This document shows, in pieces, positions 51,620 to 61,851 of a stretch of 64,000 nt of DNA. A program made the position numbers and the translations under genes. Below the pieces are notes generated by a model. The model was not told the origin of the DNA. It did not search any database and saw nothing but the letters and a program-made list of their open reading frames with translations. This DNA is from Chryseobacterium sp. E1 (lineage in GTDB: Bacteria; Bacteroidota; Bacteroidia; Flavobacteriales; Weeksellaceae), in NCBI GenBank assembly GCA_019203745.1, contig CP078104.1, forward strand, positions 2,268,501 to 2,332,500, read 5' to 3'. How positions within the stretch are numbered: the first letter of the stretch is position 1; the number at the start of each line of letters is the position of its first letter.

Positions 51620-52472
51620 ATGGCATTCGACTGGTTTAAAAGAAAAGCAAAAAACATTACCACCTCTACTGATGAAAAAAGGACGTTCCCAAGGGCCTAT
51701 GGCATCAGACTCCATCAGGAAAAGTTGTGGAACATGATGAACTAAAGAGAAATAATTATGTTTCTCCTGAAGACGGATTTCATGTAAGAATAGGAAGTGC
51801 GGAATTTTTTGACATCCTTTTTGACGGCGGTAAATTCACCGAACTGGATGCCAATGTAGAAAGTATTGATATCTTAAACTTTAAAGATACAAAACCTTAT
51901 AAAGACCGTTTGAAGGAAGTAAAGGCTAAAACAAAGCTTACAGATTCCATCAGAAATGCCGTAGGAACCGTAAAAGGAACTGAAATGGTAGTTTCCTGTA
52001 TGGATTTTGCTTTCATCGGAGGATCTTTAGGTTCTGTAATGGGTGAAAAGATCAGAAGAGCGGTAGATTACTGTATTGCACACAAACTTCCGTATATGAT
52101 CATCTGTCAGTCCGGAGGGGCAAGAATGCAGGAGGCCACTTATTCTTTGATGCAGTTAGCAAAGGTACAGGCTAAACTGGCTCAGCTTTCAGAAGCAGGT
52201 CTTTTATACATTGCTTACCTTTGTGACCCTACTTTCGGAGGAATCACAGCATCTTTCGCAATGACGGCTGATATCATCATGGCTGAACCTGGAGCTCTTA
52301 TCGGCTTTGCAGGACCAAGAGTAATCCGTGAGACAATCGGTAGAGATTTACCGGAAGGTTCCAGACCTCAGAATTCTTACAGGAAAAAGGATTTGTAGAT
52401 TTCATCGTAAAAAGAACAGAAATTCAGGATACTGTTGCCAAAACAGTTAATTTATTAGCGGTAAAAGCATAG
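51620..52472 (+). CDS. accD: Acetyl-CoA carboxylase carboxyltransferase subunit beta
   Basis: About 284 residues. [59 protein letters not shown] and [20 protein letters not shown] form the carboxyltransferase core. At the N-terminus, where other AccD proteins have a four-Cys zinc ribbon, this one has [20 protein letters not shown] then [14 protein letters not shown]: all four Cys are absent, as in other flavobacteria. Frame changes near 51680 and 52365. Follows fbaA by 90 bp. Confidence 0.93.
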
Positions 52473-52493
52473 TATCTGTAACAAAAACAATAC

Positions 52494-52526
52494 AATCTCT
52501 CTCTAATTAGGGAGAGATTTTTATTT
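52494..52526 (+). terminator. Terminator after accD
   Basis: AATCTCTC pairs with GAGAGATT around TCTAATTAGG, followed by TTTATTTAT. The DUF6973 gene begins directly after. Confidence 0.75.
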
Positions 52527-53032
52527 ATGAGGACTTTTAAGATATTTTTCAATACCATCAGAAGTATGAGCTTTAAAAAGATTATCCGTCTTTTATCACT
52601 TGTACTTCCCCATCCTCTTTTGCCCTGATGAGCTTTCATGCTACTGTAAAGGCATTTACCATAGCTCAGAAAAAATTTCCTAAGACAGCCTCCACAAATG
52701 GAATTGGTAATGCTTTCAGACATGCTCTCTGGTGCTGCTTTATCATGATGTACTGCTGCAAAATTTCTTCTCCTAAAAAGCACTTGATTTTTGCAAAAGA
52801 ATTACAGATATGCATGAAGAACTTTTCCCGAACGAGCCTTTGGAAACCAAAATGGATCTCCATAATAACAAAATCGGAATGGATTATTTCATGGAAATTT
52901 TACGGGAATTCACCGCCAGTTTTTTGAAAAAGCTTCTTTGTAGATGCATTAATCAAAAAAATGGATGAAGCCAAAGTTCTGAAAAACCTTGATGATGATT
53001 TTGAAGGGCGTCTTGTTTACCTGGAAGAATAA
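52527..53032 (+). CDS. DUF6973-like small membrane-associated protein
   Basis: About 168 residues. FNTIRSMSFKKIIRLLSLVL, then KKFPKTASTNGIGNAFRHAL and, after breaks near 52785 and 52930, ITDMHEELFPNEPLETKMDL, HNNKIGMDYF. The GNAFRHALW / METKMDLHNNxIG pattern matches DUF6973 proteins. Family function not known. The ATG lies 8 bp after the terminator T tract, so expression may be low or from a promoter inside accD. Confidence 0.7.
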
Positions 53033-53569
53033 CTGTTTAAACCTTTATTTTGAAACATTAAGATTGATTTAAGGTTTTAAGAGTATTAAGATAAGCTTCG
53101 CTTTAAGCTTAAAAATCAGAATGATTTATCTTAACTAAGCTTTATTTCTTAAATTCTTCTTAATGGTTATATATCAGATGTTTTTATCGATTACAGGTTC
53201 AATTATAAATGCTCTTCTTATTGCTAATATCTTTATGAGCGAAGAAATTCATTTTTATCTCCCTCAGGATTATCTTTTTTAACGCTATGAAAACGCAAAG
53301 AAAATTTAAAAACTTAATGCATATTTTCGTCCGCAAGGGCATTTCATTCAGCAATGTCCTCTAGTCTAAATTCTCTTTGCTTAGTGCTAACGCCTTTGCG
53401 AACGAAAAAATCATTTCCCATTATTTAAAAACTTTGCGAACACTGCGTTAAAACAGTATAAAGCCGGCAAACTATCATTAGCACTCTTTCATACCGGAAT
53501 AACAAAAGACTTTAGTTATTTTTGTGGTTTAAAGTATTTTTGATAAGTTTAAACAATTAAATCAATCAG
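53033..53569. other. Intergenic stretch with dispersed repeat B
   Basis: About 540 bp without a gene. 53055-53170 is an imperfect inverted repeat rich in TTAAG (with AAGCTTCGCTTTAAGCTT at its centre). 53281-53454 is repeat copy B. TATTTTTG at 53517 and 53535 are possible -7 boxes for the SpmAB gene. Confidence 0.6.
53281..53454. repeat. Dispersed intergenic repeat, copy B
   Basis: Starts AACGCTATGAAAACGCAAAG, holds TTCGTCCGCAAGGGCATTTC, an inverted CGCCTTTGCGAACG and TTTGCGAAC, and ends CACTGCGTTAAAA. Most complete copy of the three (also 44540 and 61041). Confidence 0.65.
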
Positions 53570-55008
53570 ATGGTTCTCAGCAGAATTTGGTCGGCTTTCA
53601 TTATCATTGCCATTGCCATTGCCAGTATAAAATACATCTCATCAAGCAACTACAAAACCATTTTTAATGATATGGTGGTAGGAAAAGGGGTGATACAGTG
53701 AAGGTTGTTTCTCAGCCTATGAATACCCTGTCTCCTGTTGTAAAGGACAGCCTGATGAAAAAAATGATTTTGCTGATGGCAGGATTCATTATAAAACAGA
53801 TTCTTTAAAGCAGAACGTACAGGTTTATCGTGTTCAGGAAGCTGATGGAGTGATCGGAACCTCTGAAACAGCCGTAAAGATCTGTCTTGGTCTTATTGGA
53901 ATCATGACACTGTTTATGGGATTCATGAGTATTGCAGAAAAAGCGGGCGGAATCAACCTTTTAAGCCGTTTTATACAGCCTTTTTCTCAAAGCTATTTCC
54001 TGACATTCCGAAAAATCACCCGGCATTCGGGCATATGCTGATGAATTTCAGTGCCAATCTCCTTGGTCTGGATAATGCTGCCACTCCCTTTGGTTTAAAA
54101 GCAATGGAAAGTCTCCAGACTTTAAATCCCAATAAAGATACTGCAAGTAATTCACAGATCATGTTTCTGTGTCTTCATGCCGGAGGAATGACTTTGATTC
54201 CCGTATCAATTATTGCCATCAGGGCCTCCATGGGTTCCAAAACACCTACCGATATCTTCCTGCCATGCATGATTGCTACATTTGCGGCTACTCGCAGCAA
54301 TGATTATTGTTTCTTTATACCAGAAGATCAATCTTCTTCGTCCGGTAGTGATTGCTTATGTTGGTGGAATTTCTGCAATTATAGGATTACTGGTAGTTTA
54401 CCTGGTCCAATTGAGCAAAGATGAACTTGATGATTTCAGTAAAGTATTAAGTAACGGCCTTATTCTCTTTATTTTTCTCGCTATTGTACTGGGAGCCGTC
54501 TATAAAAAGATCAATGTTTTTGATGCCTTTATTGAGGGGCAAAAGAAGGGTTCACTACCTGTGTCAAAATTATTCCTTACCTGGTAGGAATGCTGATCGC
54601 TATTTCTCTGTTAAGAACTTCAGGTGTCTTTGATGTGATCATTGACGGCATGAAATGGATAGCCAATGCCGCAAGCCTTGATCCAAGATTCGTTGACGGA
54701 CTTCCAACAGCACTGATCAAACCTCTATCCGGTTCGGGAGCTAGAGGAATGATGGTGGATACCATGGCAACCTTCAGGGCAGACAGCTTCCAGGGTAAAC
54801 TGGCAGCGGTACTTCAGGAAGCTCAGATACGACGTTTTATGTGATTGCAGTATACTTTGGTGCCGTAGCTGTAAAGAATACGAGATATACGGTAATTGCC
54901 ATGCTTCTGGCCGATTTGGTGGGGATTATTACATCCATTGCTCTGGCATATCTGTTTTTGCATAATGAAAAGTTGCAGGTTAGGTCGTTGCTAGTTTTTT
55001 ACCATTAA
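53570..55008 (+). CDS. Fused SpmA-SpmB spore-maturation-like membrane protein
   Basis: About 479 residues with about ten helices. First half SpmA-like: [60 protein letters not shown]. Second half SpmB-like: [40 protein letters not shown], and [20 protein letters not shown]. Nucleoside-recognition (Gate) family; probably a transporter. Frame changes near 53700, 53760, 53990, 54290, 54550 and 54820. The last dozen residues come from an inverted repeat that begins the next element. Confidence 0.85.
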
Positions 55009-55018
55009 AAATGTATTG

Positions 55019-55383
55019 ATGAGTTACGAGAAACTTGATATTTATAATATTGCTTTTGAGCTGTTTATTGAAACACATAAGCTATCGCTCAAACTACCCA
55101 ACTATGAATTATATGAATTAGGAAGCCAATTGAGACGTTCTGCAGATTCCGTTGTTACAAATATTGCAGAAGGCTATGGAAGAAGCAATTACAAAGGTGA
55201 TTTCATAAGGTTTCTCACCTATTCTCAGGCTAGCTGTGACGAAAGGTATGCCATTTATCAAAAATCAACAGGCTTTATCCTGAATTAAACTTAAACTTCA
55301 AAGAAAAAACTCAACAATACAAACTCTTAGGAGGAAAAATAAATAATTTTATAAAATACGTCCAGCTAAATTGGCGTACATAA
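55019..55383 (+). CDS. Four helix bundle protein (23S rRNA intervening-sequence type)
   Basis: About 121 residues of the family TIGR02436. [20 protein letters not shown] at the start and [40 protein letters not shown] are the signature. Frame changes near 55250 (QASCDE...) before the last part [20 protein letters not shown]. The gene lies between inverted copies of AACTAGCAAC. Family members often sit in such mobile-looking units. Confidence 0.85.
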
Positions 55384-55391
55384 CCCAAACC

Positions 55392-55446
55392 AGCAACTAG
55401 CAACTAGCAACTAGCAACTAGCAACTAGCAACTAGCAACTAGCAAC
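55392..55446. repeat. Heptanucleotide array AGCAACT, about 8 copies
   Basis: Seven full units of AGCAACT plus six bases of an eighth, without errors. It ends 13 bp before the next ATG. The inverted unit GTTGCTAGTT lies at 54987-54996 on the other side of the four-helix-bundle gene. Confidence 0.9.
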
Positions 55447-55459
55447 AAAACTACCCATT

Positions 55460-55834
55460 ATGATTACAGATAAAGAATTTACACTAAGACTCATCCGCCA
55501 GTTGTCTCAGGCATTGGAAAAACTGATCCTTGACAAACCTGAAGAAAGCTTAATGCAGAAAGAGCTGGATTTTGATACACTGATGAGGGATATTTTTAAA
55601 ATGAATTTCACGGAAGTATCTTCAATGGCCAAAGAAGACATGATTGCCCTTGTGAATGAAAGACAGGAAAGAGATCACAAAGATTATTATGAAATGCTGG
55701 GAAATCTTTTCTATTTCAACAGCAGACACGATCAGAACAAAGACTTTCAGGATAAAGCAAAGACATTCTACGAACTGTATCTTCAGACCAGTGGTATCTT
55801 TGCACTCCCAATTATCAACAGAATAAATGAATAA
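55460..55834 (+). CDS. Small helical protein (DUF6483-like)
   Basis: Intact 124-residue helical protein. MITDKEFTLRLIRQLSQALE, ELDFDTLMRDIFKMNFTEVS, RQERDHKDYYEMLGNLFYFN, FQDKAKTFYELYLQTSGIFA resembles DUF6483. No known function. The heptamer array directly before its ribosome site could alter expression with copy number. Confidence 0.65.
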   Translation: MITDKEFTLRLIRQLSQALEKLILDKPEESLMQKELDFDTLMRDIFKMNFTEVSSMAKEDMIALVNERQERDHKDYYEMLGNLFYFNSRHDQNKDFQDKAKTFYELYLQTSGIFALPIINRINE

Positions 55835-55835
55835 A

Positions 55836-55865
55836 AAAAGCACTTGAATAAAGTGCTTTTGTATT
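55836..55865. terminator. Bidirectional terminator between DUF6483-like gene and tonB
   Basis: AAAAGCACTT pairs with AAGTGCTTTT around GAATA, T tracts on both strands. Confidence 0.8.
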
Positions 55866-56747
55866 TTAGAATGTAATTTTATAAGTTCCGGTAGAAGATG
55901 TACTGGCTTTCTCTGCCTTTACATATTTTTTTACCCAGGCTACTGATGTTGAAGATACACAAGGATCTGAAATACCTCCCGCTCTTCTTGCTGACACCAC
56001 ATTTCCTGCTTTATCTACTGTATAAGCAATGGTAATAGATCCGCTTGCCGTACAGCTGTGTGAAGGCTGTGCTCCTCCTCTGCCCATAGTTCCCGGAATG
56101 TACCCTACAAGTTTTCTGTCTATTCCTACTTTGCTGTCGCCATTTCCGTCTCCCCTAAAGGATCTCCCGCATTTCCGATGCCTGTACCTGTTCCCTGGCT
56201 TCCGGCTTTGGTCCCTCTTCCTCTGATCAGGTTTCCAATGGCTGCATTTCCTTTTCCGTCACCATTTCCGGTTTTTGCATTGGCTGTGGCTGCGCCTGAT
56301 TTTTTAGTATTTTTTGAAGCACTTGTACTGGTGGTTTCTTTTTCTCTGCTTTTTTAGATTCCTCTTTTTTAGCCGCTGTATTTTTTGAATTGTTACCTGT
56401 GATGACCTTCTCCTTCACTTCCGTTTTCTTCGGTTCAGGTGCAGGCTCAGGCTTTACCACAGTCTTTGTTTCCGGTACCGGTGTTTCAGCAGGTTCAGGA
56501 GTAACTTCTTCTGTAGCAGCAGCCAGACTTCCCGGCTGTTCCGCAGGCTCTTCAATTCCGTTTCCGTTTCTGTTGTCCCCGAAATTGACAAGCATAGTGG
56601 TCACAACTTCAGGTTCTTTATCCAGCTCAGGTTTTAATTTATATAAGAAAACAAAAAGCAGAATGGCAGCCCAGATCAGAATAGAAAGCAGAGCACTTTT
56701 TATCCTGTCTTTATTTTCTTCGTTTCTGTTTGCTGTATAGCTCTCAT
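55866..56747 (-). CDS. TonB-family energy transducer
   Basis: About 293 residues. One N-terminal helix (SALLSILIWAAILLFVFLYK), a proline/glutamate-lysine-rich spacer (PEPAETPVPETKTVVKPEPA), then the C-terminal TonB-like domain GSITIAYTVDKAGNVVSARR, CVSSTSVAWVKKYVKAE. Frame changes near 56720, 56230 and 56090. Third gene of the exbB-exbD-tonB operon; carries proton-motive energy to outer-membrane receptors. Confidence 0.82.
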
Positions 56748-56783
56748 CTTTACAATACTGATTCTACCGGAAATCCGGATCTG

Positions 56784-57182
56784 TTATTTATCTTTAACGG
56801 TTGCAATGGCAATGTTAAATTTATGTTTTTCAGCAATTTCCATCACAAAGACCACATCTTTATGCAACGTATTTTCGTCGGCTCTGATGGTGAAGGATTT
56901 ATTGGTCTGACTGGCTAATTTATTCACAATAATCTGTTCCAGTTCTCCTTTATTGGCAGGATTGTCATCTACAAAGAATGAGCCATCCGGCTTGATACTT
57001 ACCGTCAAAGGATTGGGTATATTGTCGTCAACTGCTCCGGCTTTCGGCAGATTCACATCAATGGCGCTCTGATTGGCAGCCGAAGAGGTGATCATAAAGA
57101 AAATCAGCATCAACAGGATAACGTCTGTCATCGCTGCTAAACTGAATTCCGGATTCGCTTTATTTCTTCTCTGAATTTTCAT
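56784..57182 (-). CDS. ExbD/TolR-family biopolymer transport protein
   Basis: Intact 132-residue protein: MKIQRRNKANPEFSLAAMTD, then helix VILLMLIFFMITSSA with the essential Asp just before it, and a periplasmic domain (INVNLP-type IDVNLPKAGAV, SIKPDGSFFVDD). Proton-channel partner of ExbB. 9 bp after exbB. Confidence 0.9.
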   Translation of the reverse strand: MKIQRRNKANPEFSLAAMTDVILLMLIFFMITSSAANQSAIDVNLPKAGAVDDNIPNPLTVSIKPDGSFFVDDNPANKGELEQIIVNKLASQTNKSFTIRADENTLHKDVVFVMEIAEKHKFNIAIATVKDK

Positions 57183-57191
57183 CTTAAGAAT

Positions 57192-57899
57192 TTATAAAGG
57201 TTTGTTGATAAGATCTAAAAATTCTCCTGACATATTCTGAGCCTTCAGTACAAACTTATCAATTCTTGTCAAAAGGATATTGTAACAGAAATTAGCCGGA
57301 ATGGCTACTGCCAGACCTACTGCCGTCTGTCCTAAAGCGGTATAAATACCTTCCGAAAGGGTTTTTGGAGAGAATGACCCTGTTGCATGCGATAAGTTAA
57401 AGAAAGCAATGATCATCCCGATTACGGTACCCAAAAGCCCCAGCATCGGAGCAATACTTGGTACAACTGCCAAAAGGTTCAGGTTTTTCTCCATATTATT
57501 GGCTACCTCTACCTGGGCCTGCGCTTCCATAGCACTTACAATGTCAGAAACAGGACGCCCCAGTCTTGAGATTCCCTTTTCTAAGATTCTTCCTTCCGGA
57601 GAGTTCTGCGTCTTGCAGTAATCTGTTGCCGCTTCTATCTTTCCTGCTTTAATGAAATCTTCAATATTGTTCATAAAGTTGGAATCTGTCTTGGAAGTCA
57701 GTCTTTTGATAAAGAAAAACCTTTCAAAAAACAGGTATAAAGAAAATATCCCCAGAAGCAATACGGTCACCATCACTATTTTAGCGAAAGCTCCTCCGTG
57801 GAACATGATTTTCCAAAATGAAAATTCTAAATTGTCTGTAGCAACTGCAGGGGTAGCAATTTGTGCAAATAAAATCTGAGAAAGTTCCGTTAACAGCAT
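57192..57899 (-). CDS. ExbB/TolQ-family proton channel
   Basis: Intact 235-residue protein with three membrane helices: IVMVTVLLLGIFSLYLFFER, VVPSIAPMLGLLGTVIGMII (helix 2 with the conserved LGLLGTVxGMI), and IYTALGQTAVGLAVAIPANF. First gene of the exbB-exbD-tonB operon. Confidence 0.93.
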   Translation of the reverse strand: MLLTELSQILFAQIATPAVATDNLEFSFWKIMFHGGAFAKIVMVTVLLLGIFSLYLFFERFFFIKRLTSKTDSNFMNNIEDFIKAGKIEAATDYCKTQNSPEGRILEKGISRLGRPVSDIVSAMEAQAQVEVANNMEKNLNLLAVVPSIAPMLGLLGTVIGMIIAFFNLSHATGSFSPKTLSEGIYTALGQTAVGLAVAIPANFCYNILLTRIDKFVLKAQNMSGEFLDLINKPL

Positions 57900-58072
57900 T
57901 AATTGTGAATTTTATTAAAGTTTCAACGACAAATGTAGTGGAATATTATGAATTGATATCTTAAAAATTGCTTAAAAACAACTTAAATTTTGTTATCATC
58001 ATACTAAACAACAAATTTCTTTCAAAAGAAATTTTGAAAAGAAATTGGGTATAAAAAGGATGGGCGACTTTA

Positions 58073-58533
58073 TTAATCTTCGTCTACCTCTATATCATCC
58101 TGTTTAAATTCGCATTTTAACCTAAAAGGAAGCGGAGTATCTGACCCCGTATAGAAATCATCAATGCTTCCTTTCCAGATCACCTGAAGCTCACCTTCTT
58201 CGTTTTTCTCAAAAAGAAGCTCATTATCATAGATATAAGCATCTTCATCATCAAAAGATCTACTTCTGTATAAGTTTCTTCGTCAGAATCATTGATTTTG
58301 ATAGTTTTTCCTTCTATCTCCGCAGAATCGATAGGAAAATCGAATACTTCAAGTGATAGCTGCGGAAAGTTGTACTGTAATGAATCATCATCTACATGAT
58401 CCAAACTGTCATCCGTAATAATTTCAACCTCTAAAAAGTGTTGCTGGTTGCTGTAAACTGCTTTACAATAAGTATTTCTGATATTGTATTTTAGCGTTTC
58501 GTCCGGATGGTAAATTTTTAAAATCCCTTTCAT
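58073..58533 (-). CDS. Unknown cytoplasmic protein of about 152 residues
   Basis: Starts MKGILKIYHPDETLKYNIRN, acidic, beta-rich, with DVDDDSLQYNFPQLSLEVFD-like VDDDSLQYNFPQLSL and, after a break near 58258, DDEDAYIYDNELLFEKNEEG, FRLKCEFKQDDIEVDED. No motif recognised. Divergent from the DUF885 gene. One extra or missing base in TCATCATCAA at 58245-58260. Confidence 0.6.
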
Positions 58534-58700
58534 TTTTCCTTAAAAAAGAACTGTAATAATATGATTGTTAAACGTTTTAGACAAAGATAAAAAATTGATT
58601 TAATGTGAAAAGGATTTTGAAAATTATTTTTAAAATCAATCGGGACTATGGGCAGGAATCTCCCAATAATACTTACTTTTGTTTCATAAAGTTTCTGCCA

Positions 58701-60497
58701 ATGAAAAATATTTTATCAAAAGGTATCCTGGGGATAGGATTGATGATCGGGCTTGCTTCGTGCAAAAAGTCAGATTCACCCCTTACGAAAGTCACACCAA
58801 GCAATCTGGATTCTATAGCGGCCAGGTATTATGAGCAGTACCTTAAACTTTATCCTTTAGATGCTACGGCTCAGGGAGATATAAGATACAATGACCAGCT
58901 TCCTATCAATATTGATAAAGATTTTATCTCAGGAGAAATTGCATTCTACAGCTCAGTACAGAAGCAGCTTGAGCAGGTAGATTATAAAAGTCTTCCTGAT
59001 GAAGATAAAGTAGTGTATGATGTATTGGATTATTCTTTAAAAGATAAAATTGAAGCCTATGCCTATCATCCGGAATATATTCCTTTTACACAGTTCGGCG
59101 GTCTTCCTTTAACTTTTCCTTTGTATGGAAGCGGACAGGGAAACCAGCCTTTTAAAACAGAAAAGGATTACAGCGACTGGTTGAAAAGAATGGAAAAATT
59201 CCCGGAATGGATGAATGCCGCAGCAGATAACTTCCGTGAAGGGGTCAATAATAAAATGGTTCTTCCTAAAAAGCTGGTTGTCAAAATGATTCCCCAAATG
59301 AAAGCCGAGGAAATCACCACCACAGATATGGAAAAAATATTTTTACGGACCCGTAAAAAATTTTCCTAAAGGCTTCACACAGGCCAAAAAGATAAATTTA
59401 CAGCACTTTATAAAGACGCCATTACGAAAAAGATCATTCCTGCTTATACCAAAATGGGAGCTTTTTTAGAAAAAGAATACCTGCCAAAAGCCAGAGATAC
59501 GGATGGTTACAACAGCCTGCCTAATGGGAATGAAATTTACAGCTATTATGTAAAAAGCTGGACTACGACCAAGAAATCACCTGATGAAATCAATAAAATC
59601 GGGCAGCAGCAGGTAACGATGCTTCGTGCAGAAATGGAAAAGGTAAAACAGCAGGTAGGGTTCTCGGGAACTCTGGAAGAGTTTATCACTTTTGTGAAAA
59701 CAGATCCTAAAGCGATGACCTATAAGAGCGCTAAGGATGTTCTGGCTGGGTTCAATGGTATCCTGACCAAAATTACTCCTAAACTGAAAACTATGTTCAA
59801 TGTAACGCCTAAAACAAAGTTTGAGATCAGACAGACGGAGAAGTTCAGAGAAGCAAGTGCCAGCGCCGAATATATACCGGGGACTCCTGATGGAAAAAGG
59901 CCGGGAATATTTTATGTTCCGCTTCCTGATCCTACGAAATTCAACGTTACTTCAGGAATGGAGTCTCTTTTCCTTCATGAAGCCATTCCGGGACACCATT
60001 ATCAGGTTTCTCTTCAGCAGGAAAACACAAAGCTTCCGAAGTTTATGAGATTCGGATGGTTTGGAGCATATGGTGAAGGATGGGCACATTATTGTGAGAC
60101 TTTAGGCCCTGAATTTGGTTTATACACAGATCCGTATCAAAAAATGGGGTATTTGAGTGATCAGATGCTGAGAGCGGTAAGATTAGTGATAGACACAGGT
60201 CTTCACACGGGAAAAATGTCGAGAGAAGAGGCTATTAAATATTTTCCAGCAAGCAATATTTCTTATGATGAAGGATCGGCAGTAGCTGAAGTTGAAAGAT
60301 ATATGGCAATGCCTGGTCAGGCCCTGGGCTACAAGATCGGCTCTCTGAGAATCCGTGAATTGAGAGAAAAATATCAGAAAGAACTTGGAAATAAATTCAA
60401 TCTGGCAAGTTTCCACGATGAAGTTCTAAGCCAGGGATGTCTTCCACTGGATGTTCTAAACAGAAAGATGGAGCTTTGGGCAAAAAAACAGAAATAA
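58701..60497 (+). CDS. DUF885 family lipoprotein, predicted metallopeptidase
   Basis: About 599 residues. Lipoprotein signal (GIGLMIGLASCKKSD). ARYYEQYLKLYPLDATAQGD, YIPFTQFGGLPLTFP, YVKSWTTTKKSPDEINKIGQ, ESLFLHEAIPGHHYQVSLQQ (HExxxH-like zinc motif), AYGEGWAHYCETLGPEFGLY (third ligand Glu), DEGSAVAEVERYMAMPGQAL are the DUF885 landmarks. Start at 58701 gives a clean lipoprotein signal; an earlier frame start at 58605 adds a non-signal stretch. Frame change near 59335. Confidence 0.87.
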
Positions 60498-60508
60498 AAT
60501 TATATTAA

Positions 60509-60545
60509 TAAAAGGGTACCGATTCAACGAAGTACCCTTTTTATT
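60509..60545 (+). terminator. Terminator after DUF885 gene
   Basis: AAAGGGTAC pairs with GTACCCTTT around a 12-base loop, followed by TTATTTC. Confidence 0.8.
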
Positions 60546-60572
60546 TCACTCTTCTAAATAAACAAAATTGAT

Positions 60573-61030
60573 ATGATCACAGAAAGCCTCAGATCTCTTT
60601 ATAATAGAGATTTAAATAAATTAAAAACAGAAATAGAAGCCTATCAAAAGGAAGAAAATCTTTGGAAGACTGACAAAAACATTTCCAATTCTGCAGGAAA
60701 TCTATGTCTTCACTTAATAGGAAACCTCAATCATTTTATTGGAGCCCAATTGGGAAATACAAGCTATATAAGGCATCGTGAACTTGAATTTTCATTAAAA
60801 GATATCCCACAAGCTGAGCTTATTGAAAAAGTTGAAGCCACCATAGCTATGATAGATTCTGTTCTACCACAATTGTCTGAAGAAGATCTTAAAAAGAATA
60901 CCCGCTGGTTGTTTTTGAGAGCAAAATGACCACAGATTATTTCCTGATCCATCTGGTTGCTCATCTGGATTACCATTTGGGACAGATTAATTATCACAGA
61001 AGGTTATTGGACATTTCGTCCATCAATTAA
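60573..61030 (+). CDS. DinB-family protein (DUF1572-like)
   Basis: About 152 residues, four-helix bundle. NSAGNLCLHLIGNLNHFIGA (first metal-site His), TSYIRHRELEFSLKD, and after a break near 60905 HLVAHLDYHLGQINYHRRLL (His pair) as in DinB/YfiT-like proteins, often thiol-linked. Substrate unknown. Confidence 0.83.
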
Positions 61031-61040
61031 AAACTAAAAT

Positions 61041-61189
61041 AAACGCAATGATCACAAAGTAATTGTTGCGTTCTCTTTTTCGTTCGCTAGGCCTTTCACT
61101 TAGCTAGGAAAATATTGCCTTTGCTAAACAAAGTGTCCTAGCGAACTTTTGATCTAATTTTTCTAAAACCTTCGAACTTAGCGTTAAAA
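61041..61189. repeat. Dispersed intergenic repeat, copy C
   Basis: Bounded by AACGC (61042) and GCGTTAAAAT (61181). Contains TTCGTTCGCTAGGCCTTTCA and an inverted TTAGCTAGG/CCTAGCGAAC. More divergent relative of copies A and B. Confidence 0.5.
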
Positions 61190-61198
61190 TAAAATGCG

Positions 61199-61839
61199 TT
61201 ATTTCTCAAACATCATTTTCGTAATAAAATCCTTCTCTCCTTTTCCTCTTGCCGGCGAATATTCTCTTCCATAGAAAATGATCTGGAGGTGAAGTTTATT
61301 CCAGACTTCTTCAGGGAAGAGCTTTTTGGCATCACGCTCTGTCTCCACTACATTTTTTCCCGAAGTGAGCTTCCATTGCGTCATCAGACGGTGAATGTGG
61401 GTATCTACCGGAAAAGCAGGAAAACCGAATCCCTGGCTCATGACCACTGAAGCTGTTTTGTGCCCTACTCCCGGAAGTGCTTCCAATTCTTCATAAGTTT
61501 GGGAACAACACCATTATGCCTTTCCAGTAAGAGCTCGGCCATTCTTTTAAGGTTCTTAGCCTTTGTATTGGATAATCCTATTTCTTTGATCAGTTCTTTA
61601 ATTTCAAATTCTTCCAGTTTTGCCATTCTTTGGGGAGTTCCTGCTACAGCGAAAAGGTCTGGGGTTACCTGATTTACCTTTTTATCTGTGGTCTGTGCAG
61701 AAAGCGCTACAGCAACCATTAATGTATACGGATCGGTATGATCTAACGGAATAGGTGTGGTGGGATATAATTTATCCAGTTCTGTCTGAACCAGTTCGGC
61801 TCTTTGCTTTTTTGTCATTTTACCCTTAAATTTGGACAA
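61199..61839 (-). CDS. nth: Endonuclease III, Fe-S-less type
   Basis: About 213 residues; DNA glycosylase/AP lyase for oxidised pyrimidines. LMVAVALSAQTTDKKVNQVT, ALPGVGHKTASVVMSQGFGF (HhH with catalytic Lys), VDTHIHRLMTQWKL (catalytic Asp). The C-terminus reads YGREYSPARGKGEKDFITKM and lacks the four Cys that bind the 4Fe-4S cluster in E. coli Nth. Frame change near 61500. Confidence 0.92.
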
Positions 61840-61851
61840 AATTAAATTATT

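Noticed and set aside
55392..55446. Short direct repeats as a possible CRISPR array
   Set aside because: Units are 7 bp and contiguous with no spacers; this is a simple tandem repeat.
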